NCBI RefSeq assembly: GCF_900113695.1
Contig: NZ_FOQH01000006.1
Coordinates: 1-64,000 of the forward strand
Source: Albimonas pacifica
GTDB taxonomy: Bacteria; Pseudomonadota; Alphaproteobacteria; Rhodobacterales; Rhodobacteraceae
DNA length: 64,000 nucleotides
Direction of reading: 5' to 3'
The notes beneath the pieces were generated by a model, which saw only the letters and a list, made by a program, of their open reading frames with translations, had not been told where the DNA came from and did not search any database. Shown here piece by piece: positions 1-8,806 of the stretch (position 1 is its first letter; every line of letters begins with the position of its first letter). Made by a program: the position numbers and the translations under genes.

Positions 1-245
1 TCGAAGATGAAGACGCCGGGGCGGTAGGGGACCTTCAGCGCGCCGTCGAGGCCGCCGAAATTGTCGACGCGGGCCTCGGCGCGGCCGACCCCGATCGCGC
101 CGGTGGCGACCGCGCCATGCGTGAGGCGGCCGTCCGCCTTGCGCATCACGAGGCCGCCCAGGGGGATCTCGGCGCCGGCGGCGGCGGGGCCGGCGAAGAC
201 TTCGCCCAGGCGGATGGGCGTTTCACGGTCGGCGGGCATGACCAT
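1..245 (-). CDS. Phage tail-tip region protein, DUF2190-like, partial
   Basis: This gene is cut by the left edge of the window; only the first 81 codons are visible. The start ATG at 245 overlaps the stop of the upstream gene by one base, so it is the next member of the late operon. The visible part alternates Gly/Ala-rich turns with short beta strands (IPLGGLVMRKADG, then VGRAEARVDNFGG), which recalls small structural-cement or decoration proteins of the DUF2190 type. That resemblance is by eye and weak. Its place after the gpJ-like gene would also fit a tail fibre or tip accessory protein. Confidence 0.5.
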   Translation of the reverse strand, partial: MVMPADRETPIRLGEVFAGPAAAGAEIPLGGLVMRKADGRLTHGAVATGAIGVGRAEARVDNFGGLDGALKVPYRPGVFIF

Positions 246-697
246 CAGGCGAGAACCTCCCAGTTGGCGGGGCTGCCGTCCGGGGCGAGCGCATCGTCGC
301 CGCCGGGGGTGAGCAGGCCGCCGAAGTCGAGAACGATCGGGACGTGGAGCACGGTCAGAGCCGCGGCGACCGTGTCGTGAGACGGCGAGAGATGGCCGAT
401 CTCAAACCCGGACGCCCAGCGAGCGAGGACCGATCGCCAGGCCCTGGGGTCACCAGGCACGCGGAGCGGGACCCAGAACTCGGCGACGCCGACGGCGTCG
501 AGGAAGTCGACCAGCGTCGCGCGCTCGGCGCGGGTGACGGCCCAGGTCGCCCGCACGTCCATCGGCAAGTGCAGCCAGCCGCGCTCGCGCCGCGCGTGCG
601 CGCCGGACATGGGGTGGCGGGTGACCCCGGTCCCGAGTTCGACGCCATAGCCCTGGCGCAGCGGGAGCTGCTTCGCGAGGGTCGGGAACACGTTCAT
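245..697 (-). CDS. Conserved small tail-tip protein (150 aa)
   Basis: A 150-residue soluble protein with no signal peptide or membrane segment. It begins MNVFPTLAKQLPLRQGYGVE and is rich in Trp and Arg. The ATG at 697 overlaps the stop of the preceding gene in an ATGA arrangement, so the two are translationally coupled. The position immediately after the gpJ-like host-specificity gene suggests a tail-tip or fibre accessory role, but I do not recognise a named family. Confidence 0.7.
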   Translation of the reverse strand: MNVFPTLAKQLPLRQGYGVELGTGVTRHPMSGAHARRERGWLHLPMDVRATWAVTRAERATLVDFLDAVGVAEFWVPLRVPGDPRAWRSVLARWASGFEIGHLSPSHDTVAAALTVLHVPIVLDFGGLLTPGGDDALAPDGSPANWEVLA

Positions 698-1044
698 CGG
701 GCGATCTCCAGCTCGGCCGAGGCCAGCCAGCCGCGACCCTCCTCGCCCAGCGAGACGGGGCCGGTGACTCGCGCCTTGGCGGTTGTGACGGCGTCGTCCT
801 CGTCGACCATCCGGAGCGGCATCACGGCCCAGGCGTCCGCGTGGTCGCGCAGGAAGAGGGTCAGGTCGCGCATCTGCTCGGGCGTCAGATGCCAGCTCGC
901 CGGCTGAACGACGGTCAGCCGCCGGGCGAGCCGCACCTGCCCGGTGTAGCCCCGCCCGAAGTCCGGGCGGGCCGCCGGCAGGCCCACGCGGGGGCCGTAG
1001 CCGCGGACCAGCGCAGCGGGAACGGAGGCGGGCCAGGTCGCCAT
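694..1044 (-). CDS. Conserved small tail-tip protein (116 aa)
   Basis: A 116-residue protein starting MATWPASVPAALVRGYG, three bases downstream of the gpJ-like gene and overlapping the next gene by four bases. It has a mixed alpha/beta look (VRLARRLTVVQPASW, then LTPEQMRDLTLFLRDH) and no membrane segment. Short proteins of this kind that begin with a Trp-Pro rich stretch are common next to tail-tip genes of alphaproteobacterial phages. The function is unknown; a structural role in the tail tip is inferred from the operon only. Confidence 0.7.
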   Translation of the reverse strand: MATWPASVPAALVRGYGPRVGLPAARPDFGRGYTGQVRLARRLTVVQPASWHLTPEQMRDLTLFLRDHADAWAVMPLRMVDEDDAVTTAKARVTGPVSLGEEGRGWLASAELEIAR

Positions 1045-1047
1045 GGC

Positions 1048-3843
1048 TCAGGTCTCCAACGCCTCGAAGACGGTGCCGTCCCAGACGCTCTCGACATAGC
1101 CCTTCGCCCGGATCCGGGCGCCGCCGTCGTCGCCCTGGGCGATCTCCTCGACGGTCAGGTCCATCAGGAAGCCCGACCCGCGGCCGATGGCGATATGCGT
1201 GGGCTCCTGCGCGCCGCCGAGCACGAAGAGCTCCACCCCCGGATCCGCAGCCAGGGTGATCCTGCGCGGCCCCGTCTTGGTCATCGCGACCGGCCCCACC
1301 ACGCCACCCGTCTCCGTCCGGATCGCCGCCCAGCGCGAGCCGCCGGAGATGTCCGGCACGGGACGGTCGAGCAGCAGGTCGAGGCCGTCGACCTCGACCA
1401 GCACGCAGGCGTCGCCCCAGCCGAACGTCGGCCAGCTCAGGCCCACGCGGTCGCCGCGGCGCGGGATGCGCCCGTCGCCGCGCACGGAGAGCTCGACCAG
1501 CGTCTGCGCCCTCGCTCGCTCGCGCCAGCGCACCTTGGCCAGGTCGTCGGCCACGGCGCTGTCGGTCAGGCCATAGATCCGTTGTTCGGTGGGCCGCACG
1601 CTGGTCGCGGGGAAGATCGACTCCACCTCGGCGAGGCTGTCGGCCTGGTGCGAGATGATGCGCACTCCGTCCGGGTCGCCGTCGTTCCGGAAGCCGAAGG
1701 CCACCTTGAGCGTGCCGGGCAGCACGTTGATGGGGCTGAACATCATCGTCCGCGCCGCCTTCGGCCCCTCCTGCAGCACCGTCACCCGCCCGTCGACGAT
1801 CGAGGGCTTCGCGAGCGCCGGCTGCAGGGCGATGGCCATCGCCTCCCAGGCCGAGGATTGGCTGGTGAAGACGTGGTCGAAGTGCAGGCCGGCGCCGGTG
1901 TGCAGCGTCCGCGCGGCTCGCAGCTCGGAGAGGTTGAGGAACACGGCGGGGTCGAGGCCGAGGCCATAGTCCGGGTTGCAGCAGATGTCGTAGAGCGCCC
2001 GGACCGGCGAGCGGGACAGGCCGAGCGTGGTCCCGTCGTAGGGCGTGCGGATCTGCGGCAGGCGACGCTGCGCGCTCGCCCGGATGCTGCCGACGGCCTT
2101 GCCCGAGAGGCCCGCCGAGATCTTGAACCGGCAGGCGAGGATCGTGGTCGGGCCGTAGACGGGCCGGTTGCGGAGGATCCGCTGCCCCTTGAGGAACTCC
2201 CAGACGCACCGGCTCTGGTCGCTCGCCTCGGCCGACTCCTCGTTGGTCCGGCGCCCGCGGATCCGCCACTCGCCCGTGCCGACGAAGATGGTCTCGGTGA
2301 GCCGGATAGGCGTGTTCAGCGGGTCGGCTCCCGCGCCGGACCCGAGCACGTCGGTGGTCGAGATCGCGTAGTCGACCGTCTGCCAGTCGCCGACCGGATT
2401 CCCGTCGGTGTCGATCTGCTGGCACTGGAAACGGAACTCGGCCGTGTCCTCCATCAGCTCGCCGGTGGTGGGGCTCGCCTTGTAGAGCCCGGCCGGGAAC
2501 ACGAGGTCGAGGCCGATCCGGTTGATGCTCTGCCCGGCCTTGGTGACGCGGAACGGGCCGGTCCAGCGGGGAATGCCGCTGACGTCGAAGGTCGGCGGGT
2601 CCGACATCTCGTAGACGGTGAAGTCGGAGAAGACCCCGACCTCCAGCCCGCCGGCCGGGTTCCGCAGCTTCAGCGTGTGGTTTCCGGCGACGGTCTCGCC
2701 CTCGGTGTAGTCCGGGCGGTAGCTGTACTCGACCACCGTGCCGGTCTGGTCGACGCCGCCTGCGGCGGTCACCTGCACCACGTCGCCGGCGGCGAGGCCG
2801 AGCGTCCCGAGGGCGGGGTCCTCGGCGATCTTCCACACCTGCTGCCGGCCGTTGCGCGTCGCGATGGCGTCGTTCGAGAACGCGCGCAGCAGCGAGGGCG
2901 TGGGCGCCTCGTCGGCGACGCCCGAGGTCACGTCGAGGTCGGTGTGGCCCGCCGCCTTGGTCACCGCGGCGATCGTGAAGCCGCCGTTGTTCGAAGCGCT
3001 GCCGCTGACGACGATCGTGGCGCCCGCCTCGAAGGCCTCCACGCGGTCGCCGGCCGCAAGCAGCCGGATGGTGTCGGGCGCGATGAACTCGGTCGGGATG
3101 TCGAGCTTCTGCTCCTGCGTCGCGCTGCGCAGGTCGAGCGAGTCGACGTCGGGGCTGGTGACCATGTCCTCCCAGATCCCGAAGTCGTCGCCGATGCGGC
3201 CATGCACCTGGCCGTGATCGGCGGGGCCGTAGGCCTTCCACTCCGCCACGCCGTCCGGCAGGTCGTCGACGTTCGTCTCGCCCGCCAGCACGGCGTTGAT
3301 CTCGCACTCGCCGCAGGTGACGCAGAGCAGCGCGACCACGTACTGCTCGTTGTCCTCGTAGTAGGAGTATGGCGCCGCAGCGAGGTCGAGCGTGTAGGTC
3401 AGGGCGCCGTAGAGGATCGGAAGGGGCTCGTGGCGCCGGTTCGGGTTGGGCGGGACGCTGGACGCGAAGACCGTGCCCGCCTTCGGGGCCTTCTCGAAGG
3501 CCGGCTGTTCCGGCGGCGGGAACAGGATCGACGAGAGCGCCGTCAGGGCCAGGCTGATCGCGAGATTGATCGCGATCGTGATGCCGATCGTGACGGGGTC
3601 CGCCGGCAGGACCAGCACCGAAACGATCTCGCCCTCGTCCGGCGTCAGCCTGGCGATCCGCTCGGGGTCGTCGTCGCGGGCGATCTCCTCGCCGTTGGCG
3701 CGCCGGACGAAGACCGGCCGGGCCGACGTGCGCCAGCCCGGCAGGCGCTCGTCGAGCCAGCCGCCCAGCGGGCCGACGTGCTCCGCCGCCTCGGCCGCGT
3801 GAGGTGCGGCGAGATCCTCGATCAGGACGATGCGGCAGGTCAT
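1048..3843 (-). CDS. gpJ-like tail-tip / host-specificity protein (931 aa)
   Basis: The largest tail-tip protein, 931 residues. After about 100 residues there is a hydrophobic stretch (VTIGITIAINLAISLALTAL) followed by a Pro-rich turn, an arrangement typical of the N-terminal hub of lambda gpJ-type proteins. The middle and C-terminal parts are beta-rich, with a well preserved lambda-like core around residues 570-800 (RPVYGPTTILACRFKI, NPDYGLGL). It lies directly after the NlpC/P60 gene, overlapping it by four bases (ATGA), which matches the lambda K-I-J order. It should form the baseplate hub that contacts the host surface. I see no separate fibre domain. Confidence 0.88.
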   Translation of the reverse strand: MTCRIVLIEDLAAPHAAEAAEHVGPLGGWLDERLPGWRTSARPVFVRRANGEEIARDDDPERIARLTPDEGEIVSVLVLPADPVTIGITIAINLAISLALTALSSILFPPPEQPAFEKAPKAGTVFASSVPPNPNRRHEPLPILYGALTYTLDLAAAPYSYYEDNEQYVVALLCVTCGECEINAVLAGETNVDDLPDGVAEWKAYGPADHGQVHGRIGDDFGIWEDMVTSPDVDSLDLRSATQEQKLDIPTEFIAPDTIRLLAAGDRVEAFEAGATIVVSGSASNNGGFTIAAVTKAAGHTDLDVTSGVADEAPTPSLLRAFSNDAIATRNGRQQVWKIAEDPALGTLGLAAGDVVQVTAAGGVDQTGTVVEYSYRPDYTEGETVAGNHTLKLRNPAGGLEVGVFSDFTVYEMSDPPTFDVSGIPRWTGPFRVTKAGQSINRIGLDLVFPAGLYKASPTTGELMEDTAEFRFQCQQIDTDGNPVGDWQTVDYAISTTDVLGSGAGADPLNTPIRLTETIFVGTGEWRIRGRRTNEESAEASDQSRCVWEFLKGQRILRNRPVYGPTTILACRFKISAGLSGKAVGSIRASAQRRLPQIRTPYDGTTLGLSRSPVRALYDICCNPDYGLGLDPAVFLNLSELRAARTLHTGAGLHFDHVFTSQSSAWEAMAIALQPALAKPSIVDGRVTVLQEGPKAARTMMFSPINVLPGTLKVAFGFRNDGDPDGVRIISHQADSLAEVESIFPATSVRPTEQRIYGLTDSAVADDLAKVRWRERARAQTLVELSVRGDGRIPRRGDRVGLSWPTFGWGDACVLVEVDGLDLLLDRPVPDISGGSRWAAIRTETGGVVGPVAMTKTGPRRITLAADPGVELFVLGGAQEPTHIAIGRGSGFLMDLTVEEIAQGDDGGARIRAKGYVESVWDGTVFEALET

Positions 3844-4217
3844 GGGACCCACTCCAGGAAGGTCGGGGAAGGGAAGCCCAGCCGCGCGAGGTCGCGGGCG
3901 GGGTCGGCGCGGACGCCGTCGGTCTCGGTCGCGTGGACCGCGTGGCCGCGCCACCAGACGCCGGCATGGGTCCGGTCCAGCATCACGAGGCACAGGTCTT
4001 GCGGGGTGGCCAGCGGACGCCACCGCGGATCGGCCCAGCCCTCGGCCGTGGCCCGGGCCAGCGCCGCGCGGGCGGTCGCGTCGCCCGCGTAGTCCGGCAC
4101 GCCCGGCAGGCACAGCAGCACCAGCCCCCAGCAGTCGAGGCCGCGCACCGGGTCCCGCCCGCCGCGCATCCACGGCGCCCCGACCCAGGCGGTGGGGCGA
4201 ACCACCCGATCGGTCAT
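3840..4217 (-). CDS. NlpC/P60 family tail cysteine peptidase
   Basis: A 125-residue protein with the NlpC/P60 nucleophile motif RGLDCWGLV near residue 30 and the histidine in a GHAVHAT segment near residue 90, as in the C-terminal domain of lambda gpK and in gene-transfer-agent gp14. Enzymes of this family cut peptide bonds in the cell-wall stem peptide and sit in the tail tip to help DNA entry. It is coupled by four-base overlaps to the DUF1833 gene before it and the gpJ-like gene after it. The JAB-type metalloprotease half of lambda gpK is absent, so this is the short single-domain form. Confidence 0.85.
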   Translation of the reverse strand: MTDRVVRPTAWVGAPWMRGGRDPVRGLDCWGLVLLCLPGVPDYAGDATARAALARATAEGWADPRWRPLATPQDLCLVMLDRTHAGVWWRGHAVHATETDGVRADPARDLARLGFPSPTFLEWVP

Positions 4218-4726
4218 GCCCGGTCGAGCCCCGGGAACTGGTCGCGATAGTGGAGCCGTCCGAAGGCCATGCCGTCGAGCCGCGGCATGGACGCGATGCC
4301 GGAGATCACGCTCGCATCCGGGTCGACCTCCACGCCCGTGAGCTGCGCGCTGATCACCAGGCGCGGCGTCGGGGCCGGGACCGTCGCCGGAGCCGTGGCG
4401 ATGTAGGTGCGCGCAGTGAGCAGGAGCGGCGCCGCGGAGTTGGCGGCGGCGGCGACCAGCTCCGCGCAGACCTCGGCCGTGGCGACGAGGCGGACCGGCA
4501 TCTGGCCCCGGCCGCTCTCGTCCTGGCCTTGGGGCGCCACGGCGATCGGTCCGGGCTGGTAGGTCACCGACCCGCCGCCGCCGTCGCCGCCAGTCCACGC
4601 CCATGGCCAGTCGGTGAGATGCCAGACGCGGGAGAAGCCGGGATGCGCGAAGCTCACGCCGGCGACGCCGATCTGTCCGTCGGGCGTGCTGGCGTAGAGA
4701 CGGGCGAGCTGGGCGTCGAGCGTCAC
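4214..4726 (-). CDS. DUF1833-like phage tail protein
   Basis: A 170-residue tail protein that begins with GTG at 4726, overlapping the tape-measure stop by four bases (GTGA). No better start is available at the junction. The beta-rich sequence with an early HPGFSRVWHL segment and a long stretch ending in FGRLHYRDQFPGL resembles the DUF1833 family of tail-tip proteins. By position it occupies the place of lambda gpM/gpL, between the tape measure and the NlpC/P60 protein, so it probably joins the tail tube to the tip. Confidence 0.75.
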   Translation of the reverse strand: MTLDAQLARLYASTPDGQIGVAGVSFAHPGFSRVWHLTDWPWAWTGGDGGGGSVTYQPGPIAVAPQGQDESGRGQMPVRLVATAEVCAELVAAAANSAAPLLLTARTYIATAPATVPAPTPRLVISAQLTGVEVDPDASVISGIASMPRLDGMAFGRLHYRDQFPGLDRA

Positions 4727-7700
4727 GACAGCGACCCCCGCTTCTGGCCGCGCCCGGACATGGCGCGGTCCATGCCCGAGCCGGGGGCGGCGACCGCCTT
4801 CTCGACGGCCTGCACCGCGCGCTGGGTGGCGGTGTCGACGCGGGCGGCGATGATCGTGTCGAGGCCCGAGGTGTCGACCGAGACGTCGGCGCCGTAGTTC
4901 TTGAAGATGACGCGGCTCCCGCCCGCGCCGTCGCGAAGCGCAGCCTGCGCCTGAGGAACGTTGAGCACCGCGCCGTTCACCGATGGCACGAAAATCTCCT
5001 CCCTCGCGCCGCCGTGCAGGTGCTCGTTCACGTAGTAGGGTTCGCCCGCACGCACACCGCCGCCCATGGCGCGGCCAAACATTCCGGGCGTGGGGTCGGC
5101 CGTCAGGTCCGGTCCGCCGAAGTAGCCGCCGACCACGCCGCGCAGAACCGCGCTGCCGATCATGCCGACAATGCCGCTTCCGCCTGCGCCGTAGGAACCT
5201 CCACCTAGCAGAGCCGCAAGCGGGCCCTCGCCTTCGATCGCCGCCGCCTTGATCCACTCCGCCAGCAGCTCGGCGAAAGCCACCGTCAGGTTCTTGATCG
5301 CGTCACCGAAGCTGTCGGCGCTGAGGATGGCGTCCTGGAAGCTGTCGGCGACGTCGCGCGTCGCCTGCTCGTTGGCTTCGTGAGAACGGCGGAGGTCGTC
5401 GTTGGCGACGGCGGCTTCCACGTACTTCTTCTGGAGATCGTCGAGCTGCTCGAGCTCCTCGGCCGAAACCGTCCAGCCTTCCCGTTTGGCCCGCGTGAGA
5501 AGGTTCTGCGCGACCGCGGCGGCTTCGGTTTGCGCGCGATGGCGCACGAGCGCGTCGCCCGTCAGGCCGAGCTGCGCGCCGTCGTCGCCGAGGGCGGCCG
5601 TCATCTCCTCGAGGCGGGCCTTCGCGTTGAATACCGCGTCGGCGAGTTGGTCGGCGTCCTTCGATCCGGACTTTGAGGCGCGTTTCCAGTTGGCGAGCTT
5701 CTGCTCGTATTCAGCTGCCGCCGCCGCGGTCGCGATGAACTCTTCGCGCTGGAGCGCCAGTCCCTGCTGCAGGATCGGGTCCGCACCGCTGACGTCTCCG
5801 GTCCGGCGGTCGAATTCGAGTCCGGCTAGCGCCTTCGCGCGCGAGATTGGATCGTCTCGGAGCTCGTACCTGATGCGGGCCTCGACAAGTCCTGAAATGC
5901 TGGATCTGGTGAGCTCGGCCGCCTGATCGACCGCTTCGCGGAGGCGCTGAACGAGGTCCTCGGCCTTCTCGACTGCGTACGCGATCGCGTTTCCGGCGCC
6001 CTGTCCTGCCCCGGCCAGGTCGGCTGCCGCGCGCCCGGCTTCCGCGAGAGCCTCATAGAGACCGCGCGCCTCGCCGTTCATTTCGTCGACCGGACCCAGC
6101 GCAGCTTCCATCGCTGCTAGGAGCGCCTTGGCAGCCTCCGCTTGCTCGCGAGGACCTTTCGCGCCCTGCAAGGTCGCGAGCGCCGACGCGAGTTCGCCAG
6201 CCCTCGCGATGGTGGTTTCAAAGGTCTCGGAAAGGCGCTCGATCTCACCGGCCAGAACCGACGCGTCGGCGACGCCCGTGGCCTTGAGGGCGTCCTCGAT
6301 AGCCAACCCGGATGGCTTGGAACCGAGTTCGGCAAATCGTTCGTAGACGGCCGAAAGCGCATCGGCGACCTTCAGATACGCCTGCGGGGAACCAGCGTCG
6401 AAGCGCTGCAAGGTCTCGCCAAGTTCGGCGAAAATCTCGTTGGCCTCTTTGATCGCGTCGGCCTTGCTGATCCCGGCAAGCGTGTTCAGGAAGATCTGAG
6501 CGGCGCCCGACGCCGCGCCGTAGGTCTTGGCCAAGTCGACCGTCGAAGCCTTGGCGCCCTCCGCCGCGTCCCGATACGCCTGCACGACCTTCGACAGGTC
6601 GCGCGCGCGATCCTCGAATGACTTCGCCTCGGTCTCACCGTCCATCAGGGAGATCGTCAAGGCCCCGACGATGGCGCCGGCCGCGCCGATCACGGCGCCC
6701 CAAGGGCCGAACGCGCCGAGGAGCTGCGCGCCCTGCTGGGTCAGCGCGACCAGTGCGTTCTGACCACTTGCGACCTGCACTGCGAAGTCGCCGACCTGGT
6801 ATCCGGCCTGCTGGATCTCGCCGGAGAAGCGGTTGAAACTGCGCGATCCAATCTGCGCTCCTCGGCCCAATGCGGCCATCTGGGCGGAGTAGCGCTGCCC
6901 CGCCAGTCCGAGGACCCGGTTCGCGTCAGCCTGCGAAACGGCCCCCAGCTCGACGGCACGCGCCACGGTCTGCTGGGCCGCTTCGTACTGGTGCAGGGCT
7001 GCGGTGGCCGGGTCGAGCTGCCGCTCGAGGCCGGCGACCGAGTCCGCCGCGGCGTCGAACTGCTGGAACACCTCGGCCGAGGCGCGGGCGCTGCCCGCGT
7101 TCGCCGCTTCGACCCGCTGCAGGCTGCTGATCACGTCCTCGTAGCGCTGGCCGGCCTGGGCGAGGACCCTGTTCGCATCGGCCTGCGTGACGGCGCCGAG
7201 TTCCACCGCGCGGGCGACCTCCGCCTGCACCGTCTCGTACTGCCGCAGCGCCGCCGCCGCGGGATCGAGCTGCCGCTCGACCGCCGCCACGGCGTCGCCG
7301 GCAGCGAAGAACTCCTGGAACACCTGCGCCGAGGCGCGGGCGCTGGTCTGGGCGACCGCCTCATATCGCTGCAGGCCGGAGATCGCGGTCTCATAGGCCT
7401 GCCCGGCCCGCGCGAGCACGTCGTTCGCCTCCCGCTGGCTGACCATGCCCAGCTCGACCGCACGCGCCACCTTCTCCTGCGCCGCCTCGTAGGTGCGCAG
7501 CGCGGCCGCCGCAGGGTCAACCTGCGCCTGCAGGCGCGAGAACGCCTCCTGGGCCGCGCTCAACTCGGCCATGACGCCCGGCAGGTCGGGGTTCTCGAAG
7601 CTCCCGCCCGAGAAGGCCGCGTCGATGCGCGCCTGCATCTGGGCGAGATCCCGGTCGATGTCCGAGAAGTCGATTTCCTTGCCGAAGCGCTTGCCGACAT

Positions 7701-7851
7701 CGGCCAGCGCACGGTCCAGCGCCTCGGCCTTCACGGCCATGGACGCGCCGGCGCGGGCCAGCATGGCGTCGGTCTCGCGCAGTTGCGCCTCGAACGGGTC
7801 GAGCCGCGCCCGGATGTCGACATCCAGCGCGGCCCCGGTCGCGATGTTCAT
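4723..7851 (-). CDS. Tail tape measure protein (1042 aa)
   Basis: A 1042-residue, mostly helical, Ala/Glu/Gln-rich protein that sets tail length. The ATG at 7851 lies five bases after the end of the GT frame. Residues about 100-390 hold three near-identical units of roughly 80 residues, each carrying QLDPAAAAL, ARAVELG and ANRVLAQAG blocks. A hydrophobic, Gly-rich segment follows (LGAFGPWGAVIGAAGAIVGA), then long coiled-coil regions. The C-terminus has the Gly-rich and GEPYYVNE / EEIFVP segment common to tape measures. Placement right after G/GT matches lambda gpH. Confidence 0.93.
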   Translation of the reverse strand: MNIATGAALDVDIRARLDPFEAQLRETDAMLARAGASMAVKAEALDRALADVGKRFGKEIDFSDIDRDLAQMQARIDAAFSGGSFENPDLPGVMAELSAAQEAFSRLQAQVDPAAAALRTYEAAQEKVARAVELGMVSQREANDVLARAGQAYETAISGLQRYEAVAQTSARASAQVFQEFFAAGDAVAAVERQLDPAAAALRQYETVQAEVARAVELGAVTQADANRVLAQAGQRYEDVISSLQRVEAANAGSARASAEVFQQFDAAADSVAGLERQLDPATAALHQYEAAQQTVARAVELGAVSQADANRVLGLAGQRYSAQMAALGRGAQIGSRSFNRFSGEIQQAGYQVGDFAVQVASGQNALVALTQQGAQLLGAFGPWGAVIGAAGAIVGALTISLMDGETEAKSFEDRARDLSKVVQAYRDAAEGAKASTVDLAKTYGAASGAAQIFLNTLAGISKADAIKEANEIFAELGETLQRFDAGSPQAYLKVADALSAVYERFAELGSKPSGLAIEDALKATGVADASVLAGEIERLSETFETTIARAGELASALATLQGAKGPREQAEAAKALLAAMEAALGPVDEMNGEARGLYEALAEAGRAAADLAGAGQGAGNAIAYAVEKAEDLVQRLREAVDQAAELTRSSISGLVEARIRYELRDDPISRAKALAGLEFDRRTGDVSGADPILQQGLALQREEFIATAAAAAEYEQKLANWKRASKSGSKDADQLADAVFNAKARLEEMTAALGDDGAQLGLTGDALVRHRAQTEAAAVAQNLLTRAKREGWTVSAEELEQLDDLQKKYVEAAVANDDLRRSHEANEQATRDVADSFQDAILSADSFGDAIKNLTVAFAELLAEWIKAAAIEGEGPLAALLGGGSYGAGGSGIVGMIGSAVLRGVVGGYFGGPDLTADPTPGMFGRAMGGGVRAGEPYYVNEHLHGGAREEIFVPSVNGAVLNVPQAQAALRDGAGGSRVIFKNYGADVSVDTSGLDTIIAARVDTATQRAVQAVEKAVAAPGSGMDRAMSGRGQKRGSLS

Positions 7852-7856
7852 GATGA

Positions 7857-8389
7857 TCACGCCCCCCAGAGTTCGGTGCGCAGGTCCTGGACCTCGGCGT
7901 CGCTCAGGCGGTCGCCACGGTGCATCTCGTTGTGGCCGTTGATCGCCGCGAAGAGGTCGGAGAGGGAGGAGCCGCGGACCTCGGCCGCGCTCCGCCCCAG
8001 CTGCTGGCCGAGGCCGATCAGCCGGTCGATCCGGAAGCGCCCGTCGTCGCCTCCGCCGTCCCCTCCGCGGCGTCCCCATTTCCCGCGGCGGCCGTCTCGC
8101 CAGCCTTGGAGTAGAAGTCCGCCAGCGCCCGGTAGGCGAAGGCCGAGACCGGCAGGAAGCCGGCCCGCTCGACGAGATCGTCGTAGAAGGCGTCGAGGTC
8201 GCCCTGGCGGCCGGCCGCTTTCATCCCGTCGCGGATCACGATGCGAGTGAGGCGGACGGACCCGCCGCGCAGCGCAGCCAGGGCGACGGCGATGCGATCC
8301 TCGACCTCCGCCACCGCCTCGGCGACGGAGATCGGGACGGCGACGCGCACTCGCTCGCCAGCGATGCGCTCCTCCAGTTCGGTCCGCAT
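7857..8389 (-). CDS. GT-like tail assembly chaperone, -1 frameshift product
   Basis: The extended product of the tail-chaperone gene, predicted to be 177 residues. Translation starts at 8389 as for the short form, slips back one base on the heptamer at 8084-8078 and continues in the -1 frame to the stop at 7859-7857. The downstream frame reads into a protein-like C-terminal domain (RIDRLIGLGQQLGRSAAEV) and has no stop between the slip site and this domain. No independent start with a ribosome binding site is apparent for the second frame. In lambda, the G/GT pair coats the tape measure before tail tube polymerisation; the same role is inferred here from synteny. Confidence 0.8.
8018..8389 (-). 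CDS. G-like tail assembly chaperone, unshifted product
   Basis: The short form, 123 residues, starting MRTELEERIAGERVRVAVPI at 8389; the ATGA overlap with the tail-tube gene couples their translation. The core is helical, and the C-terminus is a low-complexity Ala/Gly/Thr tail ending GASGSTG. Position between the tail tube and the tape measure, small size and the downstream overlapping frame are the standard signs of the siphophage chaperone G. Confidence 0.82.
   Translation of the reverse strand: MRTELEERIAGERVRVAVPISVAEAVAEVEDRIAVALAALRGGSVRLTRIVIRDGMKAAGRQGDLDAFYDDLVERAGFLPVSAFAYRALADFYSKAGETAAAGNGDAAEGTAEATTGASGSTG
8078..8084 (-). promoter_or_regulatory. Slippery heptamer for -1 programmed frameshifting
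   Basis: Read on the minus strand this is GGGAAAT, and its frame is G GGA AAT relative to the G start at 8389, the required X XXY YYZ phase. After a one-base backward slip both tRNAs re-pair on GGG AAA. Lambda uses GGGAAAG for the same step. Downstream is a very GC-rich run that could fold and stall the ribosome. This is a direct sequence observation; the efficiency is unknown. Confidence 0.82.
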
Positions 8390-8793
8390 CAGGCGGCGGG
8401 CGTGTAGCTGACGTTGCCCGTCGCCCGGATCGACACACTCGAGGTGGCGACGTCCGACATGCCGCCCGAGCCCGTGAGGCTGGTGAGGATCATCGGACCC
8501 TCGAACACGCCGAAGCCCAGGTCGACCTGAAGGGTGCGTTCGGTCCCGGCCATGCGGTCCGCGATCAGCCCGTTGATCACCGCCTTGTCCTTGAACACCA
8601 CCTCGCAGGTGACCCCGAAGTCGGGGATGCTGTCGAGGTAGGTCGTGTTGGTGTTCGACCAGTCGGTGGTGTCGGCTTCGGACCCACCGAGGGTCCAGTT
8701 CGTGGTGCGGCCGCCGGCGATGGCCGTGAAGGCCTCCACCGGCGAAGCGCCGTCGCCCTGTTTGACGACGATTTTCGAGCCCCTGATGGCCAT
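8389..8793 (-). CDS. Major tail tube protein
   Basis: A 134-residue beta-rich protein, MAIRGSKIVVKQGDGASPVE, preceded by a strong AAGGAG eight bases before the ATG, as expected for a highly expressed structural protein. Its size, the alternating strands (TLQVDLGFGVFEGPMILTSL) and the position just before the G/GT chaperones identify it as the tube subunit, equivalent to lambda gpV and TP901-1 type tube proteins. The immunoglobulin-like C-terminal domain of lambda gpV is missing. Confidence 0.82.
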   Translation of the reverse strand: MAIRGSKIVVKQGDGASPVEAFTAIAGGRTTNWTLGGSEADTTDWSNTNTTYLDSIPDFGVTCEVVFKDKAVINGLIADRMAGTERTLQVDLGFGVFEGPMILTSLTGSGGMSDVATSSVSIRATGNVSYTPAA

Positions 8794-8806
8794 CGTGGGT
8801 TCTCCT

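Noticed and set aside
245-3967. A 1240-codon open frame on the minus strand
   Set aside because: It is mostly a shadow of the gpJ-like gene, with an Arg/Pro-rich composition; only its last 150 codons (245-697) form a real protein.
841-4092. A 1083-codon plus-strand open frame opposite the tail-tip genes
   Set aside because: It is antisense to the gpJ-like gene and its predicted product is a low-complexity Arg/Val/Asp mixture without recognisable domains.
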